A DNA stretch of 64,000 nucleotides from Saprospiraceae bacterium (GCA_016710585.1 JADJVN010000047.1:108364-172363); one strand, 5' to 3'; shown: positions 37,128 to 47,721, counted from the stretch's first letter. Numbers and translations: made by a program. Notes: a model not told the origin generated them from the sequence alone.

Positions 37128-38570
37128 ATGGCTTCAATTAATTTGGCAAACCATTTTGAGAAATTTAGATCTGGAATTATTGGCCAGAATGAAGAAATTC
37201 AAACAGTTTATGGTATCAAACCATTAATTTATGCTGATTGGGTGGCAAGTGGAAGACTTTATATGCCTATTGAACAAAATCTATTACTGAACTATGCGCC
37301 ATATATAGCTAATACGCATACAGAAGCGACTTTTACTGGGGCTTTGATGACTAAGGCATATCACGATTCAAAAAATAATATCAAAACACATGTCGGGGCA
37401 AAAGATAGTGATGTCATTATCCCCTGTGGCACAGGAATGACTGGCGCCTTGGCGAAACTTCAAAGAATTTTGGGATATCGATGTCCAGAGCAACTAAGGC
37501 CTTTCTTGAATCTAGAAAATATAGAAAGACCAATAGTATTTTTGACACATATGGAACATCATTCCAATCAAACACCTTGGTTAGAATCAGTTTGTGAAGT
37601 GGTCATCATTAATCCAGATTCTGATGGACTTCCTGACTTGAACCACTTTTCGGATTTGATTAAAAAATATAATGAAAGGAAAATTAAAATAGCCAGTATT
37701 ACTGCTTGCTCCAATGTGACTGGTGTCGTCACACCATATCATAAAATGGCAGAAATGATACATCTTGCCGGAGGAGTTTGCTTTGTAGACTTTGCTTGTA
37801 GTGCACCTTATGTTGAGATCAATATGCATCCAGAAGAAGAATTACAAAAATTGGATGCGATAACTTTTTCTCCACACAAATTTTTGGGAGGACCTGGAAC
37901 TCCTGGAATCTTAATTTTCGATTCGAAACTTTATGCAAATAAAATCCCTGATCAACCAGGTGGAGGAACTGTAAAATGGACTAATCCTTGGGGTGAGCAT
38001 TCTTATATAGATTCAGTGGAAGATCGTGAAGACGGAGGGACACCGCCATTTTATCAGACGATCAAAGCTTCATTGGCTATGGATCTAAAAAAAGAATTGA
38101 ATCCTAATTTAATGGCCATTAGAGAACATCAATTATTTGAAAAACTTTTTACTGCTTTTTCTAATCTAGATGATGTCCATATTCTTGCCAATAATATTCA
38201 AGAGAGAGTAGCCGCATTTTCATTTTATATAAAGGATTTGCATTATAATTTGGGCGTACGGATGTTGAATGATATTTTTGGAATTCAAGTGCGAGGTGGA
38301 TGCAGCTGTGCTGGGACATATGGTCATTTTCTCTTTGATATCCCTTATGAAAAGTCTCATTCTATTTGTGAACTTATTGATAGAGGGGACAATAGTGAAA
38401 AGCCAGGTTGGATCAGATTATCTGTTCACCCAACGATGACAGATGCTGAAATGGATTATATTATTGAAGCAATACATGACGTACGTTTGAATTTTAAAAA
38501 ATACAGAGATCATTATGTATATAATAATGCACAGAATCAATTTTACCATGAAAAAGAAATGGCAAGATAA
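37128..38570 (+). CDS. class V aminotransferase (cysteine desulfurase-like)
   Basis: 480-residue PLP enzyme. The PLP lysine lies in DAITFSPHKFLGGPGTPGIL; earlier segments IPCGTGMTGALAK and THMEHHSNQTPWLE are cofactor-binding motifs. Near the C-terminus, VRGGCSCAGTYGHFL has two cysteines where cysteine desulfurases carry the persulfide loop, but the sequence and the longer termini differ from SufS/IscS. It belongs to a group of class V enzymes of uncertain substrate. No suf genes adjoin it, although an Nfu scaffold lies about 4 kb downstream. Desulfurase or lyase activity is possible; not assigned. Confidence 0.8.
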   Translation: MASINLANHFEKFRSGIIGQNEEIQTVYGIKPLIYADWVASGRLYMPIEQNLLLNYAPYIANTHTEATFTGALMTKAYHDSKNNIKTHVGAKDSDVIIPCGTGMTGALAKLQRILGYRCPEQLRPFLNLENIERPIVFLTHMEHHSNQTPWLESVCEVVIINPDSDGLPDLNHFSDLIKKYNERKIKIASITACSNVTGVVTPYHKMAEMIHLAGGVCFVDFACSAPYVEINMHPEEELQKLDAITFSPHKFLGGPGTPGILIFDSKLYANKIPDQPGGGTVKWTNPWGEHSYIDSVEDREDGGTPPFYQTIKASLAMDLKKELNPNLMAIREHQLFEKLFTAFSNLDDVHILANNIQERVAAFSFYIKDLHYNLGVRMLNDIFGIQVRGGCSCAGTYGHFLFDIPYEKSHSICELIDRGDNSEKPGWIRLSVHPTMTDAEMDYIIEAIHDVRLNFKKYRDHYVYNNAQNQFYHEKEMAR

Positions 38571-38603
38571 AATGGGTTAAAAAATCTTGTGAGCAGCCTT
38601 CGT

Positions 38604-41205
38604 TTAAAGGGATTTTAATTTTATTTCAAGCAATTCTACGACCTTCATCAATACATTTGATATTTTAAGGACCAGTTTTCCTAATTCTCCAGAATCAATA
38701 TTTCCATTTTTTAAAATGTGCTCAAAAGTGCGCAAATCATCTCTTATTAAATTAATACACAAATTATCTGCAATAGGAATAAGTTTATGAGTGATCTTAC
38801 CGATGTCAAGATAATTTCCTGATTGGTATAATTCATTTATTTCTGAAACTTGGCCTGGGGTTTGCTCTAAAAATATTTCAACCATCTTTTTGACAAACTC
38901 ATTATCATTTCTGCTTATCGTATTGAGGTATGATAGATTATAATATTCTGAGGATTCTGCTTGACTTCCTATGGAATTATTGTTGGATTGTTTTCTTGCC
39001 AAAGTTTCCTTGATGATATCGTATAGTATTTTTTCTTCAAATGGCTTGGCTACATAATTATTCATTCCAAGTCTTAGGTATGTTTCAACATCTTTCTTAA
39101 ATGCGTTTGCTGTCAATGCAATAATTGGAATATCCAATTTCAGTTCATTTCTAATTTTTTGAGTACACTCTATCCCATCCATCACTGGCATCTGAATATC
39201 CATCAAGACCAAATCAAATTGAAGGATCCCCAGTTTTGATATTGCTTCAAGCCCATTGTGAGCTTCTTCCACAATGCAACCGAAATGTTTTAGACTCTGG
39301 ACTGCAATAAATCGATTCATATCATTATCCTCCACTATAAGTATGCGAAGTCCTTGCATTGTATTCTTAATCTCAATCTCCCGTCCTTCTGTAAGACCTG
39401 CGGTAGTGCCAAGTTTGAGATCTAAAAAAATTGAAATTTTCGTACCTTCATTTCTTTTACTCTCTATATTACAATATCCTCCCATTAGGTGAATTAACTC
39501 TCGGGTAATGACTAATCCTAATCCAGTACCTTCATTCTTTCTATTGATTGTATTGTCTTCTTGTGAAAATTTACTAAATACTTTTGAAAGAAATTCTTCG
39601 CTCATTCCAATGCCAGTATCTGTGATCGTAATTTCAAGTTTTTGAACTTGTTTGTTACTTTCCAGAACATCAATAATCATTGTCACTTTTCCTTCATTAG
39701 TAAATTTTATTGCATTATCTACAAGATTTAATAAGATTTGTCTGATACGACCAGCATCACCTATATGAGCAGGTGCGAGATCTGGAGATATAAAAATGTT
39801 TAACTTTATATTTTTATCTACAGCTTTTGAATAGAGAATACTTTTGATATTGCTTATTACAGAAGATAAACTAAACTCCTTTTGTTCGAGTAAAAATTCA
39901 TTTGCTTCTATTTTCGAAATATCTAAAATATTATTTACAATAGTCAATAGATGTTTTGAAGCAGTATTCCCTTGATTTACATAACTTAATTGTTGCTCAG
40001 AAAGTTTTTCTCTTCCCAATTCTCTAATAATTCCAATGATTGCATTGAGTGGTGTACGGATCTCATGAGACATATTAGCTAAGAATGTATCTTTAGCTTT
40101 TACTGCCTCTTCGGCTTTTATTTTTGCCATTTCAAGTTCAAGCTCAAGTTTTTTCTGATTAGTTATATCGAGTTGAATTCCAATAGAGCCGATTAATTCT
40201 TTTTTATCATTATAATTTGGAGCACCGCTGATAAGAAACCATCTTGGCTCTCCATTCTTATGAACTCCCTTCATTTCATAAATATCTGACTGTCCTGCTT
40301 CTCGCAGTTTCATTTTATTACTGATGATATCTTCGCTTATACCCATATTTAAAACAGTATAAGCCTTTTGTCCTATTAACTCATCTTGGGTGAATCCAGT
40401 TATATCGCAGAATGTGTGATTAATATATTGAATGACATCATTTTTATCTACTTCAATTAGACCTAGATTCATGTTGGCGATGATATTTCTATATTTTTCT
40501 TCTTGGTTGAATAATAATTGATCTTTCTTTTTTCTTTCAAATACATTAATCAATATTTGAGCAAAAAGAAATAATAATTTCACATCACTTTCACTATAAG
40601 ATTTTTTTTGCTTAACAGAATCAAATCCTACAAATCCAAGCAACTCACTATGGTAAATCATCGGCACCGTGATGAGACTTTGTATGGATTGGCTTACCAG
40701 TATTTCTTTTAAACCATTAGGTCCATCATCAGGTAACAAGCTCGTGTCAGGAATATAGAAGGGCTGTGCCTTTTTTATGCTGACTAACCCAAAAGGGTAC
40801 ATTCGACAATGGAAACTTTTGAAGATTGTCTATCTCTTTTGAAATCCCCTCGGCGCACCATTCATATGTATTACTACACTCATCATTGATAAAATCATAT
40901 TCAAAAACATAAGCCCTATCAGCATTCACTAGCTTGCCAATTTCTTCTAGTGAGTTGTTTACTTGAACATTAATTTGTTCGGTTTCAATATTGATATAAG
41001 TAAAAGCAATTTTTATGAGTAAGTCCTTCAACTCGGGTGAATGTGTGTTATCTCCTTGATTTAGTTGAGTCTTGTTAGTTATCTCTTGAAATAAATCAAA
41101 ATAAGATTTATTAATTGAATTTAAAAATTCCTCAAACTCTATAAGTTCATTTCCTTTTCGAGGAAAAAAATTGGTTATCTGTTCGTTTAGTAAATTATGA
41201 TACAT
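38604..41205 (-). pseudogene. hybrid histidine kinase GAF-PAS-HisKA-HATPase-REC-HPt, one frameshift
   Basis: A multistep phosphorelay sensor of about 867 residues when joined. The first frame (41205-40747) has a GAF domain (GKLVNADRAYVFEYDF). Its end overlaps the second frame (40802-38604). Removing one base from the T-run 40771-40776 gives HKKAQPFYIPDTS and joins them. Then come a PAS domain (NLGLIEVDKNDVIQYINHTF), HisKA with the phospho-acceptor in ANMSHEIRTPLNAIIG, ATPase boxes (DNAIKFTNEGKV, DTGIGMSEE, GTGLGLVI), a receiver (RILIVEDNDMNR, LVLMDIQMPVMDG, YVAKPFEE) and a C-terminal HPt with the His in KITHKLIPIADN. No membrane segment is seen, so it is cytosolic and senses through GAF/PAS. 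Target regulator unknown. Confidence 0.88.
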
Positions 41206-41372
41206 TAAGTTTAAGTGAATTTTTTAATGAACTTTGGAAAAATTATTCATCGAAATAACTTAAAACAAAATTAATTAAATATTTTAAAAAATATATTTTT
41301 TATATTAAACTAAAATAGAACTATATATTATAATAAAAAGATAGAATATATAAAGATATAAAAATAAAAGTA

Positions 41373-42329
41373 CTACATGATATTTTCACAAATCTTTTTT
41401 ACCACTTCTTTGTCACTCATCATATAAAAATGGATGCATGGGACACCAGCTTTTTTCAGTTCCTTTGCTTGCTGCGTACACCATTCAATTCCCACTTCTT
41501 TTACAGCCTCATCCGTTTTTGCCCTTTGAATTTCTTTGATCAGGTCATCGGGAATTTCGAGATAAAAATTTCTTGGAATAGCATTAAGTTGATATTTTTT
41601 AGTGATCGGTTTTAATCCAGGAACGATGGGCACCTCTATCCCTATATTCTTACAAGAATTAATAAAATCAAAGTATTTTTGATTATCAAAAAACATCTGA
41701 GTTACTATATAATCGCCACCAGCATCAATCTTTCTCTTTAAATGCTTGAGATCTGTTTTTAGACTTGGTGCTTCAAAATGTTTTTCAGGATATCCAGCCA
41801 CACCAATACAAAAATCCATTGGCTCCCCTTTTTCTATATTTGCATCTAAATAAATTCCATGATTCATTTGTGCAATTTGCTTCACCAAATCTAAAGCAAA
41901 TTCATTTCCACCTGGCTCAGGTAAAAATTTCTCATCAAATTTTCTAGCATCACCTCTTAAAGCCAGTACATTGGTGATATTTAAAAAATGTAATTCTATA
42001 AGTGCGTTTTCTGTATCTTCCTTAGTGAATCCACCACAAATCAAATGTGGGACGGCTTCTACTCCATAATGATTTTTTATTGCAGCGCATATCCCCACCG
42101 TACCAGGCCTTTTCCGAATGGCGACTTTTTGATAATAACCACCTGGATGCTGATTGTATATGAATTCTTCTCGATGATAAGTGACATCAATAAATGGTGG
42201 TTTGAACTCCATGATTGGGTCCAAAGCTTCAAATAACAAATTAATACTTCCTCCTTTTAAAGGAGGTAATACTTCAAATGAAACTGCTGTGTTCCCTTTA
42301 TTTTTTAGGAAGTAATCCGTTACTTTCAT
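41373..42329 (-). CDS. metF: methylenetetrahydrofolate reductase
   Basis: FAD enzyme reducing 5,10-methylene-tetrahydrofolate to 5-methyl-tetrahydrofolate for methionine synthesis. 318 residues, normal for MetF. Near the N-terminus are VSFEVLPPLKGGS and PFIDVTYHREEF; the middle has ITNVLALRGDAR and FCIGVAGYPEKH; GGDYIVTQMFFDN and PIVPGLKPITKKYQ follow, all family landmarks. A TATATTTG element on the minus strand lies only five bases before the ATG, so the message may be leaderless. ahcY, another methyl-cycle gene, is elsewhere in the window (56.8 kb). Confidence 0.95.
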   Translation of the reverse strand: MKVTDYFLKNKGNTAVSFEVLPPLKGGSINLLFEALDPIMEFKPPFIDVTYHREEFIYNQHPGGYYQKVAIRKRPGTVGICAAIKNHYGVEAVPHLICGGFTKEDTENALIELHFLNITNVLALRGDARKFDEKFLPEPGGNEFALDLVKQIAQMNHGIYLDANIEKGEPMDFCIGVAGYPEKHFEAPSLKTDLKHLKRKIDAGGDYIVTQMFFDNQKYFDFINSCKNIGIEVPIVPGLKPITKKYQLNAIPRNFYLEIPDDLIKEIQRAKTDEAVKEVGIEWCTQQAKELKKAGVPCIHFYMMSDKEVVKKICENIM

Positions 42330-42333
42330 GCCT

Positions 42334-42341
42334 CAAATATA
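42334..42341 (-). promoter_or_regulatory. TAnnTTTG promoter element directly before metF
   Basis: TATATTTG on the minus strand. Its last base is four bases before the A of the metF ATG, which would place the transcription start at or near the start codon. Confidence 0.45.
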
Positions 42342-42393
42342 CACCAGTATATATAATTTTTTAATTAAATGCTAGAATCAAATGAAGCTTACT

Positions 42394-43002
42394 CTAGCAA
42401 GCTTCAGCAACGACTTCTGTCACTTCAGGAACCATTCTTTTTAAAAGTCCTTCTATTCCAGATTTCAATGTGACTGTCGAAGAAGGGCATCCACTGCATG
42501 AACCTTGCATCATTACGGTAACGATTCCATCTTTAAATGACTTAAATTCTATATTGCCACCATCCATTTCTACAGCTGGTTTTACATAATTTGTAATCAT
42601 TTCTTTGATTCTTTTAACGATTTCAAGATTTTTTTCATCATATTGACCTTCATATGATTTTTTTTCCAAATCATTGATATACAACTCATAGGAATCTAAA
42701 ATTATTGGTTTTTCAGACTGAATGTAATCTTTGATAAAATCTTTTGCTGGGATCATGATCTCATGCCAATCATATTCTGCTTTTTTAGTAATGGTAACGA
42801 AATTATTGGAAATATACACAGATAATACATAAGGTAATTCATAAAGAGCTAAAGCTAGTGGAGAATATTCTGCTGCTAACTCTTTTGTCTTAAGATCAGC
42901 GATACCTCTATATAATAATTTGTTTGAAACGAATTTTAATGTTTCTGGATTAGGTGTTTGCTCTGTGTACAATAATATGGCTTGTTTTACTGTAGTTTCC
43001 AT
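42394..43002 (-). CDS. NifU-like Fe-S scaffold protein (Nfu)
   Basis: 202 residues in two parts. The N-terminal Nfu_N domain has YTEQTPNPETLKFVSNKLL and YELPYVLSVYISNNFVTITK. The C-terminal NifU domain has VKPAVEMDGGNIEFKSF and the cluster-binding GSCSGCPSSTVTLK with its CxxC. Nfu carries a 4Fe-4S cluster to target enzymes. It lies 64 bases upstream of metF in the same direction, and 67 bases after the HPt gene. No suf/isc genes are adjacent. Confidence 0.92.
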   Translation of the reverse strand: METTVKQAILLYTEQTPNPETLKFVSNKLLYRGIADLKTKELAAEYSPLALALYELPYVLSVYISNNFVTITKKAEYDWHEIMIPAKDFIKDYIQSEKPIILDSYELYINDLEKKSYEGQYDEKNLEIVKRIKEMITNYVKPAVEMDGGNIEFKSFKDGIVTVMMQGSCSGCPSSTVTLKSGIEGLLKRMVPEVTEVVAEAC

Positions 43003-43069
43003 AAATTTATATTTGTAATGGATACAATTTTAAAGGCTAAAAGTTTATTATGTGACTTATCAAGAGGCG

Positions 43070-43426
43070 TTATTCCTGAACTATCTCCATTTTTAATTCA
43101 TTAATTTTAAGCTCCTTTATTACTTCTTGCAGACTAGTATAAACAAAATCAACTTTATTTTGAAGGTCTGAATAATTAGAGAAATCTGTGGTTTTTTCTA
43201 TATCAATAACACTCATTAATTCTTCTTGAAGATCAAGGTATTTTAATGATGTCTTCATCTTATGAGCATAAAATTTCATTTCATCCAAGTTATTCTGATC
43301 AAAACCTGCTTTAATTCTATTTATAGCTTCTAAAACATCTCTACAGAAAATCAAGAGGAATTCTTGGATTTCAGATTCATTGTCCGATGTCAATTCTTTT
43401 ATAAATTTTAAATTATATTTCCCCAT
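43070..43426 (-). CDS. stand-alone HPt phosphotransfer protein
   Basis: 118 residues, all helical in pattern. The likely phospho-histidine is in FYAHKMKTSLKYL, the usual HPt motif with a following Lys and Ser. I chose the ATG at 43426, four bases after the receiver gene stop; a TTG further upstream overlaps that gene. It follows the kinase and receiver genes in one operon and would pass phosphate between receivers. The histidine and length fit HPt well, although such short domains are weakly conserved. Confidence 0.75.
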   Translation of the reverse strand: MGKYNLKFIKELTSDNESEIQEFLLIFCRDVLEAINRIKAGFDQNNLDEMKFYAHKMKTSLKYLDLQEELMSVIDIEKTTDFSNYSDLQNKVDFVYTSLQEVIKELKINELKMEIVQE

Positions 43427-43430
43427 GATT

Positions 43431-43847
43431 TTATTCAAACTCAAGATTATAAAATACTTTTATTAAATGTAATAAAGTTTCCCTTGTCAGTGGTTTATTC
43501 ACAAACTCATTTACAAGTTCACTCTCATTAGCTTTTAATACATCATCTGGATTAATTGTACTAGATAGCATCACTATAATTATTTTAGCTTTCAAGTCAT
43601 CAGATAATAATTTATACTCTTCCAAAAACTCCCATCCATTCATACCTGGCATATTGATATCAAGAAATATGATATCTGGAATTTGATAATCGGGATCATC
43701 TTTATTGATCAAATAGTCCAAACCTTTTTGTGCTGAAATACAAACTTTAATATGTTCTACACAGTTGGTCCTTTGGATGATCATCTTATGCAAAAAATTT
43801 GATGCATGATCATCATCAATGAGTAAAATAGAATTCAGTTTTTTCAT
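43431..43847 (-). CDS. stand-alone response regulator receiver (REC only)
   Basis: 138 residues, a single receiver domain: LLIDDDHASN (acidic pocket), phospho-acceptor Asp in IIFLDINMPGMNGWEF, the Ser/Thr in VMLSSTINPDD, and Lys in FVNKPLTRE. No output domain is present. It is placed between a PAS histidine kinase (23-base gap) and an HPt protein (4-base gap), so the three form a split phosphorelay. Confidence 0.92.
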   Translation of the reverse strand: MKKLNSILLIDDDHASNFLHKMIIQRTNCVEHIKVCISAQKGLDYLINKDDPDYQIPDIIFLDINMPGMNGWEFLEEYKLLSDDLKAKIIIVMLSSTINPDDVLKANESELVNEFVNKPLTRETLLHLIKVFYNLEFE

Positions 43848-43870
43848 TTATAATTGTATTATAATTGGCA

Positions 43871-45856
43871 TTATTTTATTATAGTGAAATAAAAAGTAGA
43901 ACCTTCATTTAACTTAGACTCAACCCATATTTTTCCGCCATGAATATTGACAATTTTTTTGCAGTAAGCAAGTCCAATGCCATATCCGTTAGAGACTTCT
44001 TCTGTGTCAAGCTGTTGGAAAATATGAAAGATCCGGTCAAAATATTTAGTGTCTATACCTATACCATTGTCCATAATGGAAAAAAGAAAGTGAGTGTCAA
44101 TGTCCTTAGCTTCAATATTGATTACAGGAGTTCTGTTTTTATAACTAAATTTAATGGCGTTTTGAATTAAATTTTGTAGCAATATTCTCATTTCAATTTT
44201 ATATACAAAAATTGATGGCAAATGAGAATAATTAATTTCTGCTGCTTTTTCACTAATTAAAACACCTAAATCTAATAAAATTTCTTGCACTAAAATTTTT
44301 AAATCAACTTTTTCCTTTAGTATGTTTGTCCCAAGTCTTGAATAGTTCAATAAATGTTCTATTTGAAATTTCATTCTTTTGACAGACTGTTCAATGAAGT
44401 TTCCATATTGAAGTTCAAGCTCTGTGAACTTGGATTTATCTTGATCTAAAAGCAGTTGTGTATAACTTGTTATAGTACGAAGAGGCTCTTGTAAATCATG
44501 CGAAGCTATATAAGCAAATTGTTCAAGCTCATTATTTTTTTCTTCAAGCTCAGATTGATATTTTTTAATTTCTGTGATATCAGTTCCGACACCAATTATT
44601 TCAACCACTTTCCCATCTGCATCTCGTGAAAAGGCCTTCTCGGATGAATATATATTTACTAAATTACCATTCTTATGCTTGATCTTATATTCGTGATAAA
44701 CTACTTCTTCATCCGAAATATTTTGAAGTTTTTGGAATCTACTTTGAGTTTCTTCTAAGCTATCACTGACCATAATATTGGGAATAAATTGGTCCCCCAT
44801 TTCTTGAATCTCTGAAGGAGTGTAGCCAGAAATAAGTGTTATCGCTTCATTATTATAAACATTTTTTCCTTCTTTAATATCATACACATATACTGTACTA
44901 GGTGTAAGGGTTCCCATTTTAACAAAAAACGAATTGTAAAATGCGAGTTCTTTATTTTTTTCTTCTAATTCAGTTTGATACTTTTTTGATTCAGTCAAGT
45001 CTGTGATTACCCCAACATGACCGATTATTTCTTTTGAGTTATTTTGAACAGGAGTTATAACTAAATGCACAGGTAATTTTGTTCCATCTTTCTTTAGATA
45101 TGTCCATTCGTTATTTCCCTTTTTATTGATTTTATTATACTCGATAACCATATTTGCACCTATAAAATACTTTCCATGCAATGTATGTAGTTCTTCCATC
45201 CTATTCATCACTTCTTCACGATCATGAAATATTTCAGGCTTAACTTTTCCAACCACTTCTTCTGCTTTATATCCGAGTTTCTTTTCTGCACCTTTATTAA
45301 ACAAAATAACATTTTCCTCTATATCAGCTGCAATTATTATTGTATTAATATCTGCATTGATAAGGGTATCCAATATTTTTGAAATACGATCAAAGTCGCT
45401 GCTTATTTTTTCATACTTATTTAAATTATTATCAGCTGTATTTGATGTATTCAATAAACTTACCTCTTGAATTAATTTATATTCGCTGATTTCTATTGAT
45501 TGACATAAATAAACAGGGGAATTTTTATAGAGAAACTTTAATTTAGTCAAGGTAAATTTTACCCAATTTATCACGCCTTCTTTAGGTAGAAATCGCTTCT
45601 CAACTGTGATGGATTTATTTTCAATAGAATTGATTTCTTCAATTAGATTTTCATAATGATCTTGACATTCAGGATGTGAATATTTTAAAAAATGTTTTCC
45701 TATAATTTCATTGGAAGGATAATTGAGTAATTTAAAATGTGCATTATTCATATAAAGCCAATTTCCAAAATGGTCGATCAGCCCCATAGCAACTTGGCTC
45801 GTTTCTAAAAAGTTATAAAATACAACTTCATTCTTGAAAATCTCTTTTATATCCAT
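43871..45856 (-). CDS. multi-PAS histidine kinase
   Basis: 661 residues without membrane segments. Three PAS domains are visible: about residues 10-115 (MGLIDHFGNWLYMNNAHFKL), 160-275 (NTIIIAADIEENVILFNKGA) and 300-420 (STVYVYDIKEGKNVYNNEA), each followed by PAC-like motifs such as IIGHVGVITDLTESK. HisKA comes next with the phospho-His in YIASHDLQEPLRTIT, then the ATPase domain (NLIQNAIKFSYKN, MDNGIGIDTKYFDRIFHIF, GYGIGLAYCKKIVNIHGG). It has no receiver of its own; the receiver and HPt genes follow directly. Heads a three-gene relay. The sensed signal is unknown. Confidence 0.92.
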   Translation of the reverse strand: MDIKEIFKNEVVFYNFLETSQVAMGLIDHFGNWLYMNNAHFKLLNYPSNEIIGKHFLKYSHPECQDHYENLIEEINSIENKSITVEKRFLPKEGVINWVKFTLTKLKFLYKNSPVYLCQSIEISEYKLIQEVSLLNTSNTADNNLNKYEKISSDFDRISKILDTLINADINTIIIAADIEENVILFNKGAEKKLGYKAEEVVGKVKPEIFHDREEVMNRMEELHTLHGKYFIGANMVIEYNKINKKGNNEWTYLKKDGTKLPVHLVITPVQNNSKEIIGHVGVITDLTESKKYQTELEEKNKELAFYNSFFVKMGTLTPSTVYVYDIKEGKNVYNNEAITLISGYTPSEIQEMGDQFIPNIMVSDSLEETQSRFQKLQNISDEEVVYHEYKIKHKNGNLVNIYSSEKAFSRDADGKVVEIIGVGTDITEIKKYQSELEEKNNELEQFAYIASHDLQEPLRTITSYTQLLLDQDKSKFTELELQYGNFIEQSVKRMKFQIEHLLNYSRLGTNILKEKVDLKILVQEILLDLGVLISEKAAEINYSHLPSIFVYKIEMRILLQNLIQNAIKFSYKNRTPVINIEAKDIDTHFLFSIMDNGIGIDTKYFDRIFHIFQQLDTEEVSNGYGIGLAYCKKIVNIHGGKIWVESKLNEGSTFYFTIIK

Positions 45857-46127
45857 TTAATCATTTATTGGAGTTATCAAAAACTACCTATTAGTTAAAG
45901 AAGTGTCAGGTTTAAATTTTTAAATAATAGTATATTTTAATAACTTGTTATAAGCAAGACACTAAGATATAACAATAAGCTTAAAAAAGGCAAAAATGAA
46001 AGGCGTTTTCATTAGTTAGGACAGATTTTTTGCTTTATGTCACTTTAAACTTAAAGAATTAATTATTTTAAATATATAATAAATTAAATATCAATTATTT
46101 AATTATAAATATATTTTTAAAATAATT

Positions 46128-47705
46128 TCAATCTTCGGAACTAAATGAAAATTTAACATCTGGAAAGTTCTCTTGTACGAGTTTTAAAGTCCACGCCGAC
46201 TCAGATAAAAAGACGAGTTTGCCATCTTTATCTCTTGCCAAGTCTCTTTTTCGACGAGAAATAAATTCTTCCAATTTTTTTGGATCGTCAGCTTTTACCC
46301 AGCAGGCTTTATATAGATTTATTGGTTCAAAATTACAAGGGGCAGAATATTCATGCTCTAGCCTATAAGCAATAACATCAAATTGGAGTGCTCCTACGAC
46401 TCCAATTATTTTGCGATTGGAATCCTCCTTTGTAAACATCTGTGCGACTCCCTCATCCATGAGTTGATCTAGTCCTTTCGCAAATTGTTTAAACTTGGAT
46501 GGATCTGTAATATTGACAAATCGAAATATCTCAGGTGAAAAGCGTGGAATGCCCTTGAAGGTCAATTTTTCTCCTTCGGTTAATGCATCACCTATTTTAA
46601 AATTGCCACTATCATATAATCCTACAACATCGCCAGGATAAGCTTCATCGATCACCTCTTTACGAGCAGCCATGAATGAAGTTGGATTAGAGAATTTTAA
46701 TTGCCTATTGAGTCGTACATGGTAATAATTTGTATTTCTTTGAAACACTCCAGAGACGATCCTGAAGAATGCAATCCTATCTCTATGCTTTGGATCCATA
46801 TTGGCATGGATCTTAAATATGAAACCTGTTAGCTTATCTTCGTCAGGTTGGATGATTCGCTCTTCAGCTTCTCTAAATAGAGGGGTTGGCGCAATTTCGA
46901 CAAAACAATCTAGCAATTCTCTTACTCCAAAATTATTCACTGCACTTCCATAAAATACTGGACATATTTTTCCAGACAAATAATCAGCTCTATTGAATTC
47001 AGGATAGACCCCATGCAATGTCTCTATCTCAGATTGAAAATCCTCAAATGGTCTATCACCAATAACCTTTCTAAATGCTTCATCTTTGGTATCTTCAATA
47101 ATAATGCTATCATCAGTGTCTTGCTTGCTATGCGGTTTGAAATGAATAAATTTTTTCTCATAAATGCTGTAAACACCTTGAAAACTCTGACCCATTCCTA
47201 TAGGCCAAGAAAGTGGTGTCACTTTTAACTTTAACTTAGTCTCCACTTCATCTAGCAAATCAAAAGCATCTTTGCCCTCTCTATCCAATTTGTTGATAAA
47301 GACTATAATTGGTGTATTCCTTCGACGGCATACTTCAACCAATTTCTCAGTTTGTTCTTCAACGCCTTTAGCCACATCGATCACGACAATGGCACTGTCT
47401 ACGGCTGTTAGTGTGCGAAAGGTATCTTCAGCAAAATCCTTGTGACCAGGTGTATCCAAAATATTTATTTGAAGATCTTTATAAGGAAATGCCATGACAC
47501 TCGTAGCAACAGAGATCCCTCTTTGCCTCTCGATCTCCATGAAATCTGAGGTGGCATGCTTTTTAATTTTATTAGATTTTACTGCTCCTGCTATTTGTAT
47601 AGCCCCTCCAAAAAGCAAAAGTTTCTCGGTAAGTGTGGTCTTTCCAGCATCTGGATGTGATACTATTCCAAATGTGCGCCGTTTATTTAATTCTGCTATG
47701 TCCAT
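46128..47705 (-). CDS. prfC: peptide chain release factor 3
   Basis: GTPase that recycles RF1/RF2 from the ribosome. 525 residues. G1 is SHPDAGKTTLTEKLL, G2 is ERQRGISVATSVM, G3 DTPGHKDFAEDT, and NKLDREG is the G4 motif. The DADMV-free middle and IGVVGALQFDVIAYRLEHEY near the C-terminus are RF3-specific and separate it from EF-G. A TACTTTTG element on the minus strand lies a few bases before the ATG, giving at most a very short leader. Stands 106 bases after lnt in the same direction. Confidence 0.96.
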   Translation of the reverse strand: MDIAELNKRRTFGIVSHPDAGKTTLTEKLLLFGGAIQIAGAVKSNKIKKHATSDFMEIERQRGISVATSVMAFPYKDLQINILDTPGHKDFAEDTFRTLTAVDSAIVVIDVAKGVEEQTEKLVEVCRRRNTPIIVFINKLDREGKDAFDLLDEVETKLKLKVTPLSWPIGMGQSFQGVYSIYEKKFIHFKPHSKQDTDDSIIIEDTKDEAFRKVIGDRPFEDFQSEIETLHGVYPEFNRADYLSGKICPVFYGSAVNNFGVRELLDCFVEIAPTPLFREAEERIIQPDEDKLTGFIFKIHANMDPKHRDRIAFFRIVSGVFQRNTNYYHVRLNRQLKFSNPTSFMAARKEVIDEAYPGDVVGLYDSGNFKIGDALTEGEKLTFKGIPRFSPEIFRFVNITDPSKFKQFAKGLDQLMDEGVAQMFTKEDSNRKIIGVVGALQFDVIAYRLEHEYSAPCNFEPINLYKACWVKADDPKKLEEFISRRKRDLARDKDGKLVFLSESAWTLKLVQENFPDVKFSFSSED

Positions 47706-47713
47706 AAAATGCG

Positions 47714-47721
47714 CAAAAGTA
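47714..47721 (-). promoter_or_regulatory. TAnnTTTG promoter element directly before prfC
   Basis: TACTTTTG on the minus strand, eight bases before the prfC ATG. If used, the leader would be only a few bases long. Confidence 0.4.

Noticed and set aside
37128..38570. Class V aminotransferase as SufS
   Set aside because: Length and termini differ and there are no suf neighbours, so only the superfamily is claimed.
41206..41372. Very AT-rich spacer as a possible origin
   Set aside because: No 9-mer clusters or repeats are present; low GC alone is common here.
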